Source: Mycobacterium paragordonae (GTDB lineage: Bacteria > Actinomycetota > Actinomycetes > Mycobacteriales > Mycobacteriaceae). From it: a DNA stretch of 64,000 nt. Below are positions 10,555-21,400 of the stretch, piece by piece. The position numbers and the translations under genes were made by a program. Under the pieces are notes generated by a model. The model searched no databases. It saw only the letters and a program-made list of their open reading frames with translations, and was not told where the DNA came from. The stretch is from positions 5,394,001 to 5,458,000 of the forward strand of contig NZ_CP025546.1 in assembly GCF_003614435.1 (NCBI RefSeq), in the 5' to 3' direction. Each line of letters starts with the position of its first letter. Position 1 is the first letter of the stretch.

Positions 10555-10594
10555 GCAAACTGCACAACGCGGTGACCTTTCCTGTGCAGTTTGC
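10555..10594. repeat. 12-bp perfect inverted repeat upstream of PE_PGRS
   Basis: GCAAACTGCACA (10555-10566) and TGTGCAGTTTGC (10583-10594) with a 16-bp spacer, about 130 bp upstream of the PE_PGRS start. It could be an operator or an RNA hairpin. The 309-bp interval 10425-10733 otherwise holds only the PE_PGRS leader and the terminator at 10671; I see no gene in it. Confidence 0.6.
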
Positions 10595-10670
10595 ACAGTC
10601 GCCGCCGGCATTCGGCGATCCGCCGGAATTACCGGCTTCCGGTAAACCGGCGGCTATTCGGACGGACAAG

Positions 10671-10722
10671 GCCGAGCGGGGCCGCTCACCGCAACGCTCA
10701 GGCGGTGGCAACCCCGCTCGGC
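10671..10722 (-). terminator. Hairpin terminator of the small membrane protein gene
   Basis: Perfect 11-bp stem GCCGAGCGGGG (10671-10681) / CCCCGCTCGGC (10712-10722), with an inner CACCGC/GCGGTG stem. It starts 11 bp beyond the stop of the gene at 10734, on its downstream side. No U-tract. Confidence 0.65.
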
Positions 10723-10733
10723 GGGAAGGGGAG

Positions 10734-11147
10734 TCAAGCCGCCAGGCGGCGCACTCCCAGGTACTGCAGGCCGGCGAACGCCAGCGTGTAGACGCCGCTG
10801 GCCAGGGTCGCGGCCACCCCGATCGATGTCATCGGCACCAACTCCGCGGCGGCGATCGCAGCGACCGTGTAGACCAGATTCGCCGCGACGACGCCAAGGC
10901 CCGCGCGACGCAGGTTCGGCAACGCGGCCAGGCTGAACACGGCCAGTCCGTAAAGGACGAAGAAAGCGCCCATGCTGTATTCCTGACCGGACGTCAGACC
11001 GGTCAGCCGCGACACGGGGTCGGCCGCCACTGCGACGGCCAGCCCCATCAGTCCCGTCAGGGTGGCGTCGGCTCGCATCGCAAATCGGAGCAGCGAGTCG
11101 TTGGAGTCGGATAGCGGGCGGTGCTGCACACCGGAAATTGCGGTCAT
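10734..11147 (-). CDS. Small four-helix integral membrane protein, unknown function
   Basis: 137 residues with four predicted membrane segments: LTGLMGLAVAVAADPVSRL, YSMGAFFVLYGLAVFSLAAL, AANLVYTVAAIAAAELV and GVAATLASGVYTLAFAGL. Short Arg-rich loops are seen (NLRRAG, GVRRLAA). GAGGAG lies 9-10 nt upstream of the ATG. It follows the O-methyltransferase gene on the same strand after 147 bp and may be cotranscribed with it. I do not recognise a named family. Confidence 0.8.
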   Translation of the reverse strand: MTAISGVQHRPLSDSNDSLLRFAMRADATLTGLMGLAVAVAADPVSRLTGLTSGQEYSMGAFFVLYGLAVFSLAALPNLRRAGLGVVAANLVYTVAAIAAAELVPMTSIGVAATLASGVYTLAFAGLQYLGVRRLAA

Positions 11148-11294
11148 GTTCGGATCTCCTCAGGCGTTGGGGCGTTGGTTCGGTCGAACACTCCTGACGG
11201 TGCCGGTTATGCACTGCCAGATCGACGCATGGCACTGCCAATCACTGCCACACACCCCATGACCTGGGATTTCTTCTGGTGTACCGCCTGAAGA

Positions 11295-12389
11295 TCAGAC
11301 GGCCCGGGCCTCCACGATCCCGAAGGGCGACGCGGTTTCCACCACTCGCGTCAGCTGGAACCCCGCCTGCTGCAACAGCCGGCCGTACTCGGCCTCGGTT
11401 CGCTCCCGGCCGTCGACCATGACCAGCATTTCCAGATCGATCCACTTGGCCGGGATGTCGCGGTTGTGGTCGGGAATCACCTGTTCCAACAACAGGACGT
11501 GGCTGCCCGGCGCCGCGGCCTTGCGCACTCTGCCAAGAATGCTTATCGCGTCGTCGTCCGGCCAGTCGTGGATGATGTTTTTCAGCACGTACGCGTCGCC
11601 GCCGCCGGGTAACTCGTCCTCGAAAAAGGATCCCTCGACGATCCGCACTCTGTCTTCGACCCGGTGCTCGCGAAGTTCCGCCGGGGCGTCGGCGACCACC
11701 TGGGGCTGGTCGAACAGGATGCCGCGGGCCTGCGGCGCCGCGTTAAGGATCGCAGCGAGCAGTCGGCCGTGCCCCCCGCCGACGTCGACGATGGTGGAGT
11801 AGCCGCTGAAGTCGTAGGCCGCGACCAGCGGCGCGATCGACAGATCGGATGTGCTGGTCATCGCGTCGTTGAAGATGCGCGAAAGCTCCGGCTCGCCGGC
11901 CAGGTATTCGAAGAACGGTTTGCCACGCAGCTTGGAGACGACGGAACGTCCGCTGCGGATGGCGTCGGTCAGCTCGCTCCAGTGCTCCCGCTGCTGGCGG
12001 GTCCCCACAAAGCGGGCCATCCCGGCCAGCGAGACCTCAGCGTCGCTCCGCAACGCGTCGGCCAGCGGATTCAAGTCGTAGCGGCCGTCGCGCCGCTGCC
12101 GGAACACACCGCGACCGATCAACGCCCGGAGCAGGCGACTGATCGCGTCGGCGTCCGCACCGACCGCGGCGGCGATCTCATCGGCGGTCAACGGCCCGCC
12201 GGCGAGCGCATCCGCGATGCCGAGTTCGGCCGCCGCGGCGACCGCCTGGGCGACCCACGCGTCCAGGATCAGTTCCATCATCGCCGCCGGGGCCGGCACC
12301 ATCCGCTGGTGCAGCCGGGCTAGGCGGTCACGGACCACTTCGAGTGCTCGCACGACGCGGGCGGGCGGCAGTTTGTCTGGCACAGGCAT
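11295..12389 (-). CDS. SAM-dependent O-methyltransferase (family 2, with dimerisation wHTH)
   Basis: 364 residues. The N-terminal half is a winged-helix dimerisation domain (AAAAELGIADALAGGPLTADEIAAAVG, read in two parts). The Rossmann domain has SAM motif I IVDVGGGHGRLLAAIL and the conserved segment LKNIIHDWPDDDA, whose His is the general base in hydroxyneurosporene/caffeate-type O-methyltransferases. The small-molecule substrate is unknown. A GTG two codons in (12383) is better placed for the GGAG sequence than the ATG at 12389. It follows a polytopic membrane protein gene by 37 bp, so the two are likely one operon. Confidence 0.88.
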   Translation of the reverse strand: MPVPDKLPPARVVRALEVVRDRLARLHQRMVPAPAAMMELILDAWVAQAVAAAAELGIADALAGGPLTADEIAAAVGADADAISRLLRALIGRGVFRQRRDGRYDLNPLADALRSDAEVSLAGMARFVGTRQQREHWSELTDAIRSGRSVVSKLRGKPFFEYLAGEPELSRIFNDAMTSTSDLSIAPLVAAYDFSGYSTIVDVGGGHGRLLAAILNAAPQARGILFDQPQVVADAPAELREHRVEDRVRIVEGSFFEDELPGGGDAYVLKNIIHDWPDDDAISILGRVRKAAAPGSHVLLLEQVIPDHNRDIPAKWIDLEMLVMVDGRERTEAEYGRLLQQAGFQLTRVVETASPFGIVEARAV

Positions 12390-12426
12390 CTCCGTCTGCT
12401 GGTGTGTGTGAGAGACCGCGGTGGGA

Positions 12427-13797
12427 TCAGTCGCTGGGGACTGTGACCCGGCCGCGTAGATCGGCGGCGATCAACCGCGCCGCCGCGTTCTGCCAATTGT
12501 GCAATGAACGCTGCGGCACCTCGGTGACCAGCCACTGCCAGGCCTGTCGCGCGGTCGGATCCAATCCGGCGGCGGTGGCGTTCTGGGCGTAGGCGCGCAC
12601 GCCTACGACGTAGGGGAAGTACAGCGAGTTGTAGTAGCGCCATTCCTCAGTCGTGCCGAAGTCGCCGCCGTCGCGGGGCTTGAGCCGGCTGATGCCGTCG
12701 GCGAGCACCGCCTTGAGTTCGTTGGCACGCTCCACCGGGTGGTCCGGAGCGCCCCGGGCGGCCAGCCGCTCGTCGATCACCGGCAGCGCGGTCAGCGGGC
12801 TGGCGACCAGCTTGGTCAGGTCGGCGTAGTGACCCAGCGCCCGACGGGTCAGCCGAACGAAAGTGTCGTCGTCCACGTCGACCAGGGGGTCCGCCGACCG
12901 CAACGGCAGCGCGGCCCCGGCACCACGCAGTGCCGCCCGGTCAGCCCGGAGCTCGGGCGACCGGGAGAACGCCAGCCGGTCCATGATGCCGGCCAGCGGG
13001 TCGGCCAACACCTGCACCGTGATCGCGATCGCCAGGCTGGTGAACAGCAGCACGGTCATCGCGGTCTGCGCGGTCGGATCGGTCCGGGTCATCGCGAGCC
13101 CGACCAGAGCCTGACCGCCGAACAGCAGCGATACGGCAGAGCAGCCGACGAAGGAGCGCAGCATGTCGGCCCGCAATGCGTGGCCTTCGTCGAAGGCGTC
13201 CCAGAGGGCCACAGCCACTCCGAGCAGCAGGACATCGAATCCCGTCGAGGCCAAGGCAATCCAGCTCGGCACCAATCCCAGCGGGATGATCAGGATGGCG
13301 TTGGCCAGTGCGAAGAACAGCGTCGCGACGACGACTGCGCCGGTGACCGGCGCGGGCCGGGTCGGCCGCAGCACATTGCGGGCCATCGCGCCCAGGGTGG
13401 AAACGGAGATGACCGCGGACATCAGCCAGTGGCCGGGCCTCAGCGGACCGTCGACGTTGCCGGCCAGCGCCGCGGCCAGCAGGGCCAGCGCGGCGACAAC
13501 GCCGACAAGCAGCAGTTCGCCGGTTCGCCCCTTGGGATTGTCAGCCGGACGGGCCAATTCGAGCAGGACCGCGAACCACGCCACTCCGGGCACGGCCACC
13601 AGGTAGACCTCGAGCTGGCTGAGCAGGTGCGCGTGCGCCGCACTGGTGTTCCGCACGGCGTCCAGGGCCACCACCAAGGCGAAGCCGCAGAGCCCGATCG
13701 CGGCGAGCACAAGCACCGGTTTGCGCGGATCGCGGGCCAGTAGATACAGCCCCAGCCACCCGCTCAGCGTGAACACCACCGCCGACAGCGCAGCCAT
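12427..13797 (-). CDS. Polytopic membrane protein with C-terminal soluble domain
   Basis: 456 residues. The first roughly 270 carry about eight hydrophobic segments (for example FTLSGWLGLYLLA, LVVALDAV, YLVAVPGVAWFAVLLEL, LLLVGVVAALALLAAALAG). The arrangement resembles the 7TM sensor halves of some histidine kinases. The remaining 185 residues are hydrophilic, with a Trp/Tyr-rich region (TEEWRYYNSLYFPYVVGVRAY) but no kinase, cyclase or DNA-binding motif I can recognise. It is the first gene of the run leading into the O-methyltransferase. Unknown function; a receptor-like role is only inference. Confidence 0.8.
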   Translation of the reverse strand: MAALSAVVFTLSGWLGLYLLARDPRKPVLVLAAIGLCGFALVVALDAVRNTSAAHAHLLSQLEVYLVAVPGVAWFAVLLELARPADNPKGRTGELLLVGVVAALALLAAALAGNVDGPLRPGHWLMSAVISVSTLGAMARNVLRPTRPAPVTGAVVVATLFFALANAILIIPLGLVPSWIALASTGFDVLLLGVAVALWDAFDEGHALRADMLRSFVGCSAVSLLFGGQALVGLAMTRTDPTAQTAMTVLLFTSLAIAITVQVLADPLAGIMDRLAFSRSPELRADRAALRGAGAALPLRSADPLVDVDDDTFVRLTRRALGHYADLTKLVASPLTALPVIDERLAARGAPDHPVERANELKAVLADGISRLKPRDGGDFGTTEEWRYYNSLYFPYVVGVRAYAQNATAAGLDPTARQAWQWLVTEVPQRSLHNWQNAAARLIAADLRGRVTVPSD

Positions 13798-13902
13798 AAA
13801 TCCAGTCTGTCACGCGGCTGTTGACCGCGCCTCGCGTGTTGCGATTCGACGTTGCGGCGCCACGCCTGGCCAAGGCGCGCCGATCCGCTGCGCCAACTGC
13901 CG

Positions 13903-16900
13903 CTACGTGGTGGTGGTGACGAGGCTCGCCTGCAGCGGCGAGATGGCCGCCAGCGCCGCTTGCAACGCACTCATCTGACCGTTCCAGAAGCCGGAGACCT
14001 GGCTGCCGATGTTGCCGACGCCGGAGATCAGGGCCGGGGTGTTCGCGGCCAGCGTGCTGGTGTTGGCGAAACCGGAGATGGAGGTCCCGATGTTCTGCCA
14101 GCCCGACAGCAACGAACCGGAGTTGTACCAGCCCGACGTCAACGCCCCGTTGGCGTTGGCGAAGCCCGAACTCAGATCGCCGGAGTTGAAGAAACCAGAT
14201 GTACCGACGGAACCTCCGTTGAAGTACCCCGACGACACCGACCCCGAGGAGTTTCCGATACCGAGTAGCCCCGGAACCGTGAGGTTGAGTCGGCCGAGCA
14301 GCGTCATGTCGAGCGGTATCTGTATGTTCGCCCCGACCATGAGGTCCTTCAGGACGATCGCGTTGATGACGATGGGGTCTACCACTGGGGACGCGAGCGT
14401 TCCCGCGAAGGTGAAGGTGAAGAGAACGTTGATCTGAGCCCTTACCGGGATGCCGAATTGAGGGATCGGTTGGATGGTGATCGGGTTGATCTGACCGGTG
14501 ACCGGGATCGCCACGTTGGCACCGACCACTAGGTCGATCGGGATCGCCGGGAGATCGATCGGGATGGTGATACCGTCCAGTCCTTGGCTGTCGGCCAGGT
14601 TGAAGGAGCCGAGGTTCATGCTGCCGGTGTTGAACGAACCGGTGTTGAGGTCGCCGGCGTTGGCGAAGCCGGTGTTAATGCTGCCGCCGTTGAAGCTTCC
14701 GGTGTTCAGATCGCCCGGGTTGGCATCACCGGTGTTGAAGCTACCGACGTTGAAACTTCCCGTGTTGTTGCTGCCGGTGTTACCGATACCGGTGTTGTAG
14801 CTACCGGTATTGCCGATGCCGGTGTTCGCGATGCTGGTGTTGCCGATACCGGTGTTGTAGTCACCGGCGTTGCCGATCCCGGTGTTACCGGTACCGGAGT
14901 TGAAGAACCCGCGGTTACCGTGACCGGAGTTGAACAACCCGACATTGTCGGTGCCCGCATTCAAACCACCGAAGCCGACATTGCCGCTGCCGAGCAACCC
15001 GATACCGGAGTTGTTGTCACCCCAGTTCGCCAAGCCGACGTTGCCGTTACCGAAGTTGCCGAACCCGACGTTGCCGTTCCCGGTGTTGCCGAAGCCGATG
15101 TTGCCGCTGCCGGAGTTGCCGAAGCCGATGTTGCCATCACCGAGGTTGCCGAACCCGAAGTTGTTGCTGCCCAGATCACCGAACCCGAAGTTCAGGTTGC
15201 CCAGGTTGCCGCCGCCGAAGTTGTTGGCGCCCACGTTGCCCAAGCCGAAGTTCAGGTCGCCGATGTTGCCGCCACCCACATTCAGCCCACCCTGGTTGCC
15301 CAGGCCGATGCTCAAGGTGGTGAAGTCGCTCACCGCGTTGTGGAAGGCCCCGGAAACCTGGCTGCCGACGTTGCTGAAACCCGAGACGACCGCCGCCTGC
15401 GCGCTGTCCAGCGAGCTCGCGTTGAACCAGCCCGACATGCTGTTGCCCAGGTTGCGCATGCCCGAGGCCAACTCGCCCACGTTGCCCACACCCGAAGCAC
15501 TCGACGCCAGGTTCTGCCATCCCGAACTGCCCGCACCCACATTGAAGAAACCCGAGGAACTACCCGAACCACTATTGAAGAACCCCGACGACGGGGCACC
15601 GGAGGTATTGCCGAAGCCCGGGCCCGCCGGGATCGAGAACGGAATATCGATCGGCCCGACGGTGCCGGAGATGCCGCCGAACAGCGTGTAACCCTGGCCG
15701 CCGACTACGAGATTCAGTTGTGGTCCGCTGACCGTTATCGTCGGAACGTTGATGGGACCGACGTAGCCGCCGGGCTGCAAGCCGCTGAGGGTGAGCGGGA
15801 GCTGGGGGACGGTGAACGGCACAGTGGTGATGTCGAAAGTGCCACCGGATATCGTGAGGTTCAACGGGACTCGCATGCCGAAGTCCACGGGTATCTGGTC
15901 GATGTGGATCGAGTAGGAAAACCCGGTCATGCCCTGGGCGTCGCCCCGGACGAACATCCCGTTGTTCATGTTGCCGGAGTTGCCGATACCGGTGTTGATG
16001 TCCCCGGAGTTGCCGATACCGGTATTCAGGTTGCCGGTATTGAACCAACCGGTGTTGGTGTCACCGCTGTTGAAGTCACCGCTGTTGAAGCTGCCCTCAT
16101 TGAAGCTTCCGGTGTTGTAGCTGCCGCGGTTACCGATCCCGGTATTGAAATTGCCCGGGTTGAACAGCCCGGTGTTACCGACACCGGAATTACCGACACC
16201 GGTGTTATAGCTACCCGTATTGAACAGCCCAGAGTTGCCCACACCCGAGTTCAAAATCCCGCGCAGGTCGACACCGGAGTTACCGATACCGACATTGCCG
16301 TTACCGGTATTGCCGAACCCGATGTTGTTATCCCCGGTATTACCGAACCCGATGTTGCCGGTCCCGGTATTACCGAAGACGTCAGCAACCGCGGCCTCCG
16401 CCGAGCCGACCGAATGCACACTCAACAGACTGCTCAGCTTGGCAGACAGATTCGTCCCGCTCAGCACGCTGCTGATGGTCGGGTTGCTCAACAAGCTGCC
16501 CAGACGCCCGGGGCTGAGCAGGCTGCTCACCGAGGGACTGCTGAGCAGCGTGCTAACCGACGGGCTGTTCAGCAGCGTGCTCACCGCCGGACCGCTCAAC
16601 AAACTGGTCACCGCAGGGCTGCTCAACTGGCTGGCTAACGCACCAGAATTCACCCAAGCGTTAAACGCCGGCGAACTCGACAAGTTGTTCAGCACGCTCT
16701 GCACGCCACCGTGGGAGTTGACGTAGTTAGTGATCTGGTTCAGCGAGAAGTTGCCCCACGGGGTCGACAATGTCGCCGCCGCGGCACTCGCCCCGCCGGT
16801 GCCACCCACCCCCAACTGGGACAACAGGTTGCTCAGGCTGCTGCCGTTGGTCAGGTGCACACCACTGAGCAGGCTGCTCACCGACGAGTTGCTAAACAGC

Positions 16901-18330
16901 CCGCTCAGCGCCGGGCTGCGCAACACGTTGCCCACCGTCGGGCTGCTCAACAGGGTGCTCACCGCCGGGCTGCTCAACAGGGTGCTCACCGCCGGGCTGT
17001 TCAACACGGTGGTGACCGCCTGGTTGCTCAACAGATTGGTCACCGCGGGGCTATTCAGCTGGCTGGCTAACGCACCGGAATTCACCCAGGCGTTAAACGC
17101 CGGCGAACTCGACAAGTTGTTCAGCACGCTCTGCACGCCACCGTGGGAGTTGACGTAGTTAGTGATCTGGTTCAGCGAGAAGTTGCCCCACGGAGTCGAC
17201 AACGTCGCCGCCGCACTCGGCCCACCGGTACCCACACCCAACTGGTTCAGCGCACTGCTCACGTCGCCGGCGCTCAGATGCAGGCTGCTCAGCAGGCTAC
17301 TCACCGACTTGCTGCTCAACAGACTGCTCAGGCTCTTGCCGTTCACCAAGCTACTGACCGCCGGGCTGCCCAACAGGGTGCTCACCGCCGGACTGGTCAA
17401 CAGGCTGCTCAGACTGCCGGTGCTGATTACGCTGCTGAGGACGCCGCCGCTCAGGACATTACCCAGACCACCGGTGGACAGACCCGTCACCAGCGACTGC
17501 ACGTTCGAGCCGCCGAAGTGACCCCACGATCCGAAGCTGTGCCGACCCCAGTGCGCCGCGGCCGCCGCGCCGGCGCCGGTGCCGCCCAGACCTAGGTTGC
17601 GCAGGTTCAGGTTGAGGTTGCCGGTGCCCAGGTGCAAACTGCTGAGCACGCCGCTGAGGTTGAAACCGCCCAGCAGGCTGCCCAGCTTCAGGCCGCCCCC
17701 CGAACTCAGGGTTGCGACGACGGCCTTGACGTTGGTGCCGCCGGCGCCTGCCAAGCCGGACAGCTGCGAGACCGCCGCATTAATCAGACCGCCCGCGCCG
17801 GCCAATTGACCCAGCGGCAATTTGGTGAACGGGGTCAGCGCCGCCGCGGCCGCCGACGCCCCGCCGTGATAGCTCAGCATCGCCACGATGTCCTGGGCCC
17901 AGAACTCCTCGTAGGCCGCCTCGGCCGCCGCGATCGCCGGCCAGTTCTGCCCGAACAGGTTTGAGATCGCAAGCCGCACCAGCGAATTGCGGTTGCCGGC
18001 GATCAGCGCCGGGTGCACGATCATCGACCGCGCGGACTCGAAAGCCGCCACCACCACCCGGGCCTGAGCAGCAGCCTGCTCAGCCGCCGCACCCGCAGCG
18101 CTCAGCCACCCCGCATACGGCGAAGCCGCAGCCGCCATCGCCCCCGCCGCCGGGCCCTGCCAGGCACCGTCAATCAGACCCGAGGTCACCGACTCGAAGA
18201 ACGACGACGCCGAACCCAACTCAGCAGCCAAACCATCCCAGGCCGTCGCCACCGACGACATCGGCGCCGATCCCGCGCCGAGCAGCATGTTCAGCGAGTT
18301 GATCTCGGGTGGCAAAGTCAGGAAACTCAC
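13903..18330 (-). CDS. PPE-MPTR protein, paralogue A of a tandem trio
   Basis: 1475 residues from a GTG start with GAGGA 9-10 nt upstream. Residues 1-180 are the PPE domain ([12 protein letters not shown], WxG motif WQG at 57-59). Next comes a Ser/Leu octad-repeat region ([18 protein letters not shown]) containing two copies of a unit with [19 protein letters not shown] long MPTR region follows ([17 protein letters not shown]...), broken by two beta-rich inserts (one starting [18 protein letters not shown], the other [18 protein letters not shown]). The C-terminus ([13 protein letters not shown]) differs from both paralogues. Expected to be exported by ESX-5 and surface-exposed; no SVP motif seen. 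Confidence 0.93.
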   Translation of the reverse strand: MSFLTLPPEINSLNMLLGAGSAPMSSVATAWDGLAAELGSASSFFESVTSGLIDGAWQGPAAGAMAAAASPYAGWLSAAGAAAEQAAAQARVVVAAFESARSMIVHPALIAGNRNSLVRLAISNLFGQNWPAIAAAEAAYEEFWAQDIVAMLSYHGGASAAAAALTPFTKLPLGQLAGAGGLINAAVSQLSGLAGAGGTNVKAVVATLSSGGGLKLGSLLGGFNLSGVLSSLHLGTGNLNLNLRNLGLGGTGAGAAAAAHWGRHSFGSWGHFGGSNVQSLVTGLSTGGLGNVLSGGVLSSVISTGSLSSLLTSPAVSTLLGSPAVSSLVNGKSLSSLLSSKSVSSLLSSLHLSAGDVSSALNQLGVGTGGPSAAATLSTPWGNFSLNQITNYVNSHGGVQSVLNNLSSSPAFNAWVNSGALASQLNSPAVTNLLSNQAVTTVLNSPAVSTLLSSPAVSTLLSSPTVGNVLRSPALSGLFSNSSVSSLLSGVHLTNGSSLSNLLSQLGVGGTGGASAAAATLSTPWGNFSLNQITNYVNSHGGVQSVLNNLSSSPAFNAWVNSGALASQLSSPAVTSLLSGPAVSTLLNSPSVSTLLSSPSVSSLLSPGRLGSLLSNPTISSVLSGTNLSAKLSSLLSVHSVGSAEAAVADVFGNTGTGNIGFGNTGDNNIGFGNTGNGNVGIGNSGVDLRGILNSGVGNSGLFNTGSYNTGVGNSGVGNTGLFNPGNFNTGIGNRGSYNTGSFNEGSFNSGDFNSGDTNTGWFNTGNLNTGIGNSGDINTGIGNSGNMNNGMFVRGDAQGMTGFSYSIHIDQIPVDFGMRVPLNLTISGGTFDITTVPFTVPQLPLTLSGLQPGGYVGPINVPTITVSGPQLNLVVGGQGYTLFGGISGTVGPIDIPFSIPAGPGFGNTSGAPSSGFFNSGSGSSSGFFNVGAGSSGWQNLASSASGVGNVGELASGMRNLGNSMSGWFNASSLDSAQAAVVSGFSNVGSQVSGAFHNAVSDFTTLSIGLGNQGGLNVGGGNIGDLNFGLGNVGANNFGGGNLGNLNFGFGDLGSNNFGFGNLGDGNIGFGNSGSGNIGFGNTGNGNVGFGNFGNGNVGLANWGDNNSGIGLLGSGNVGFGGLNAGTDNVGLFNSGHGNRGFFNSGTGNTGIGNAGDYNTGIGNTSIANTGIGNTGSYNTGIGNTGSNNTGSFNVGSFNTGDANPGDLNTGSFNGGSINTGFANAGDLNTGSFNTGSMNLGSFNLADSQGLDGITIPIDLPAIPIDLVVGANVAIPVTGQINPITIQPIPQFGIPVRAQINVLFTFTFAGTLASPVVDPIVINAIVLKDLMVGANIQIPLDMTLLGRLNLTVPGLLGIGNSSGSVSSGYFNGGSVGTSGFFNSGDLSSGFANANGALTSGWYNSGSLLSGWQNIGTSISGFANTSTLAANTPALISGVGNIGSQVSGFWNGQMSALQAALAAISPLQASLVTTTT

Positions 18331-18352
18331 CGGCTCAATCCTCTTCCTTACA

Positions 18353-18440
18353 TTGCAGGAAAGCTTCTTTGGAGTAGTAAGTGCTACAGAACAACGGTCG
18401 GCCGTCCGCGGCGGGGAAACACGTCATCGGCTAGCCACCC
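18353..18440 (-). pseudogene. 88-bp yyaL/DUF255-like fragment at the PPE B/A junction
   Basis: Ungapped hand alignment with 36738-36825, inside the intact yyaL-like gene, gives 73 of 88 identical bases. Read on the minus strand it still spells a DUF255-like peptide, [19 protein letters not shown], against PDGRPFFCGTYYPKEAFLQ in the intact gene. The fragment covers the last codons of PPE paralogue B, in a different frame, and most of the 93-bp spacer before paralogue A. Confidence 0.75.
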
Positions 18441-21400
18441 AGTCCGCCCACGTCTGCTGCAGCGCACTCATCTGGCCGTTCCAGAAGCCGGAGACCTGGC
18501 TGCCGATGTTGCCGACGCCGGAGATCAGGGCCGAGGTGTTGGCGGCCAGCGTGCTGGTGTTCGCGATACCGGAGATGGCGGTCCCGAGGTTTTGGAAGCC
18601 GGACAGCAACGAACCGGAGTTGTACCAGCCCGACGTCAACGCCCCGTTGGCGTTGGCGAAGCCCGAACTCAGATCGCTGGAATTGAAGAAACCAGAAGTA
18701 CCGACGGAACCTCCGTTGAAGTAGCCCGACGACACCGCGGAGTTCCCGATACCGGGCTGCGCCGGCAGCGTGAGGTTGAGTCGGCCGAGGATCGTCATGT
18801 CGATCGGTACCTGTACGGACCCGCCGACCATGAGGTCCTTCAGGACGATCGGGTTGATGACGATGGGCGGTAACGGTGGGGTCAGTTGGGTTCCGGTGAA
18901 GTTGATAGTGACAAGGAACGCGACCGACACGTTGACCGGAATGCCGAACTGTGGGACGTAGACGGTGAGCGGGTCGAACTGACCGGTGATCGGGATCGCC
19001 AGGTTGGCACCGGCGACCAGGTCGATCGGAATCGCCGGCAGATTGATCGGGATGGTAATCCCTTGCGCTTGGCTGTCGGCCAGGTTGAAGGAGCCGAGGT
19101 TCATGCTGCCGGTGTTGAAGGAACCGGTGTTGAGGTCGCCGGCGTTGGCGAAGCCGGTGTTGATGCTGCCGCCGTTGAAGCTTCCGGTGTTGCGATCGCC
19201 CGGGTTGGCATCACCGGTGTTGAAGCTACCGACGTTGAAACTTCCCGTGTTGTTGCTGCCGGTGTTACCGATACCGGTGTTGTAGCTGCCGGTGTTGCCG
19301 ATGCCGGTGTTCGCGATGCTGGTGTTGCCGATACCGGTGTTGTAGTCACCGGCGTTGCCGATCCCGGTGTTACCGGTACCGGAGTTGAAGAACCCGCGGT
19401 TACCGTGACCGGAGTTGAACAACCCGACATTGTCGGTGCCCGCGTTGAAGCCACCGAAGCCGACGTTGCCGCTGCCGAGCAACCCGATACCGGAGTTGTT
19501 GTCACCCCAGTTCGCCAAGCCGACGTTGCCGTCACCGAAGTTGCCGAACCCGACGTTGCCGTTACCGGTGTTGCCGAAGCCGATGTTGCCGCTGCCGGAG
19601 TTGCCGAAGCCGATGTTGCCATCACCGAGGTTGCCGAACCCGAAGTTGTTGCTGCCCAGATCACCGAACCCGAAGTTCAGGTTGCCCAGGTTGCCGCCGC
19701 CGAAGTTGTTGGCGCCCACGTTGCCCAAGCCGAAGTTCAGGTCGCCGATGTTGCCGCCACCCACATTCAGCCCACCCTGGTTGCCCAGACCGATACTCAA
19801 GGTGGTGAAGTCGCTCACCGCGTTGTGGAAGGCCCCCGAAACCTGGCTGCCGACGTTGCTGAAACCCGAGACCACCGCCGCCTGCGCGCTGTCCAACGAG
19901 CTCGCGTTGAACCAGCCCGACATGCTGTTGCCCAGGTTGCGCATGCCCGAGGCCAACTCGCCCACGTTGCCCACACCCGAGGCACTCGACGCGAGGTTCT
20001 GCCACCCCGAACTGCCCGCACCCACATTGAAGAAACCCGAGGAACTACCCGAACCACTATTGAAGAACCCCGACGACGGCGCACCCGAGGTGTTGCCGAA
20101 GCCCGGCCCCGCCGAAATCGAGAACGGAATATCGATCGGCCCGACGGTGCCGGAGATGCCGCCGAACAGCGTGTAAGTCGGGCCGCCGACTAAGAAGTTC
20201 AGCCGTGGTCCGCTGACCGTTATGGTCGGAACCCTGATGGGACCGATGGTGGAGCCGTCGTTTACGGTGCTGAGAGAGCTGAGATTGATCGTCCCGATGG
20301 TGTACGGCTGAGTGGTGATGTCGAGGGTCCCCCCGGAAATCGTCATGTTGATCGGGACTCGCAGGCCGAAGTCCACAGGTATCTGGTCGATGTGGATCGA
20401 GTAGGAAAACCCGGTCATGCCCTGGGCGTCGCCCCGGACGAACATCCCGTTGTTCATGTTGCCGGAGTTGCCGATACCGGTGTTGATGTCCCCGGAGTTG
20501 CCGATACCGGTATTCAGGTTGCCGGTATTGAACCAACCGGTGTTGGTGTCCCCGGCGTTGAAGTCACCGCTGTTGAAGCTGCCCTCATTGAAGCTTCCGG
20601 TGTTGTAGCTGCCGCGGTTACCAATCCCGGTATTGAAATTGCCCGGGTTGAACAGCCCGGTGTTACCGACACCGGAATTACCGATACCGGTGTTATAGCT
20701 CCCGGTGTTGAACAACCCGGAATTACCGACACCGGAGTTCAAAATCCCGCGCAAGTCCACACCGGAGTTACCGATACCGACATTGCCGTTACCGGTATTG
20801 CCGAACCCGATGTTGTTATCCCCCGTATTACCGAACCCGATGTTGCCGGTCCCGGTATTACCGAAGACGTCAGCAACCGCGGCCTCCGCCGAGCCGACCG
20901 AATGCACACTCAACAGACTGCTCAGCTTGGCAGACAGATTCGTCCCGCTCAGCACGCTGCTGATGGTCGGGTTGCTCAACAAGCTGCCCAGACGCCCGTG
21001 GCTGAGCAGGCTGCTCACCGAGGGACTGCTGAGCAGCGTGCTAACCGACGGGCTGCTCAACAGGGTGCTCACCGAGGTCCCGTTGAGCAGCGTGCTCACC
21101 GCCGGACCGCTCAACAAACTGGTCACCGCAGGGCTGCTCAGCTGGCTGGCTAACGCACCGGAATTCACCCAGGCGTTAAACGCCGGCGAACTCGACAAGT
21201 TGCTCAGCACGCTCTGCACGCCACCGTGAGAGTTGACGTAATTGGTGATCTGGTTCAGCGAGAAGTTGCCCCACGGGGTCGACAACCTCGCAGCGGCCGC
21301 CGCGCCGACACCGGTACCGCCCAGACCCAGGTTGTGCAGGTTCAGGTTGGCGAGATTCCCCGTGCCAAGGTGCAAACCGCTAAGCACGGCGTTCAGGTTG

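Noticed and set aside
14584-16638. Long plus-strand frames opposite the PPE-MPTR genes (also 18886-20193 and 22798-24885), rich in GVxxTGV repeats
   Set aside because: They mirror the pentapeptide repeats of the PPE genes and recur at the same place in all three; no start signals. Shadow frames.
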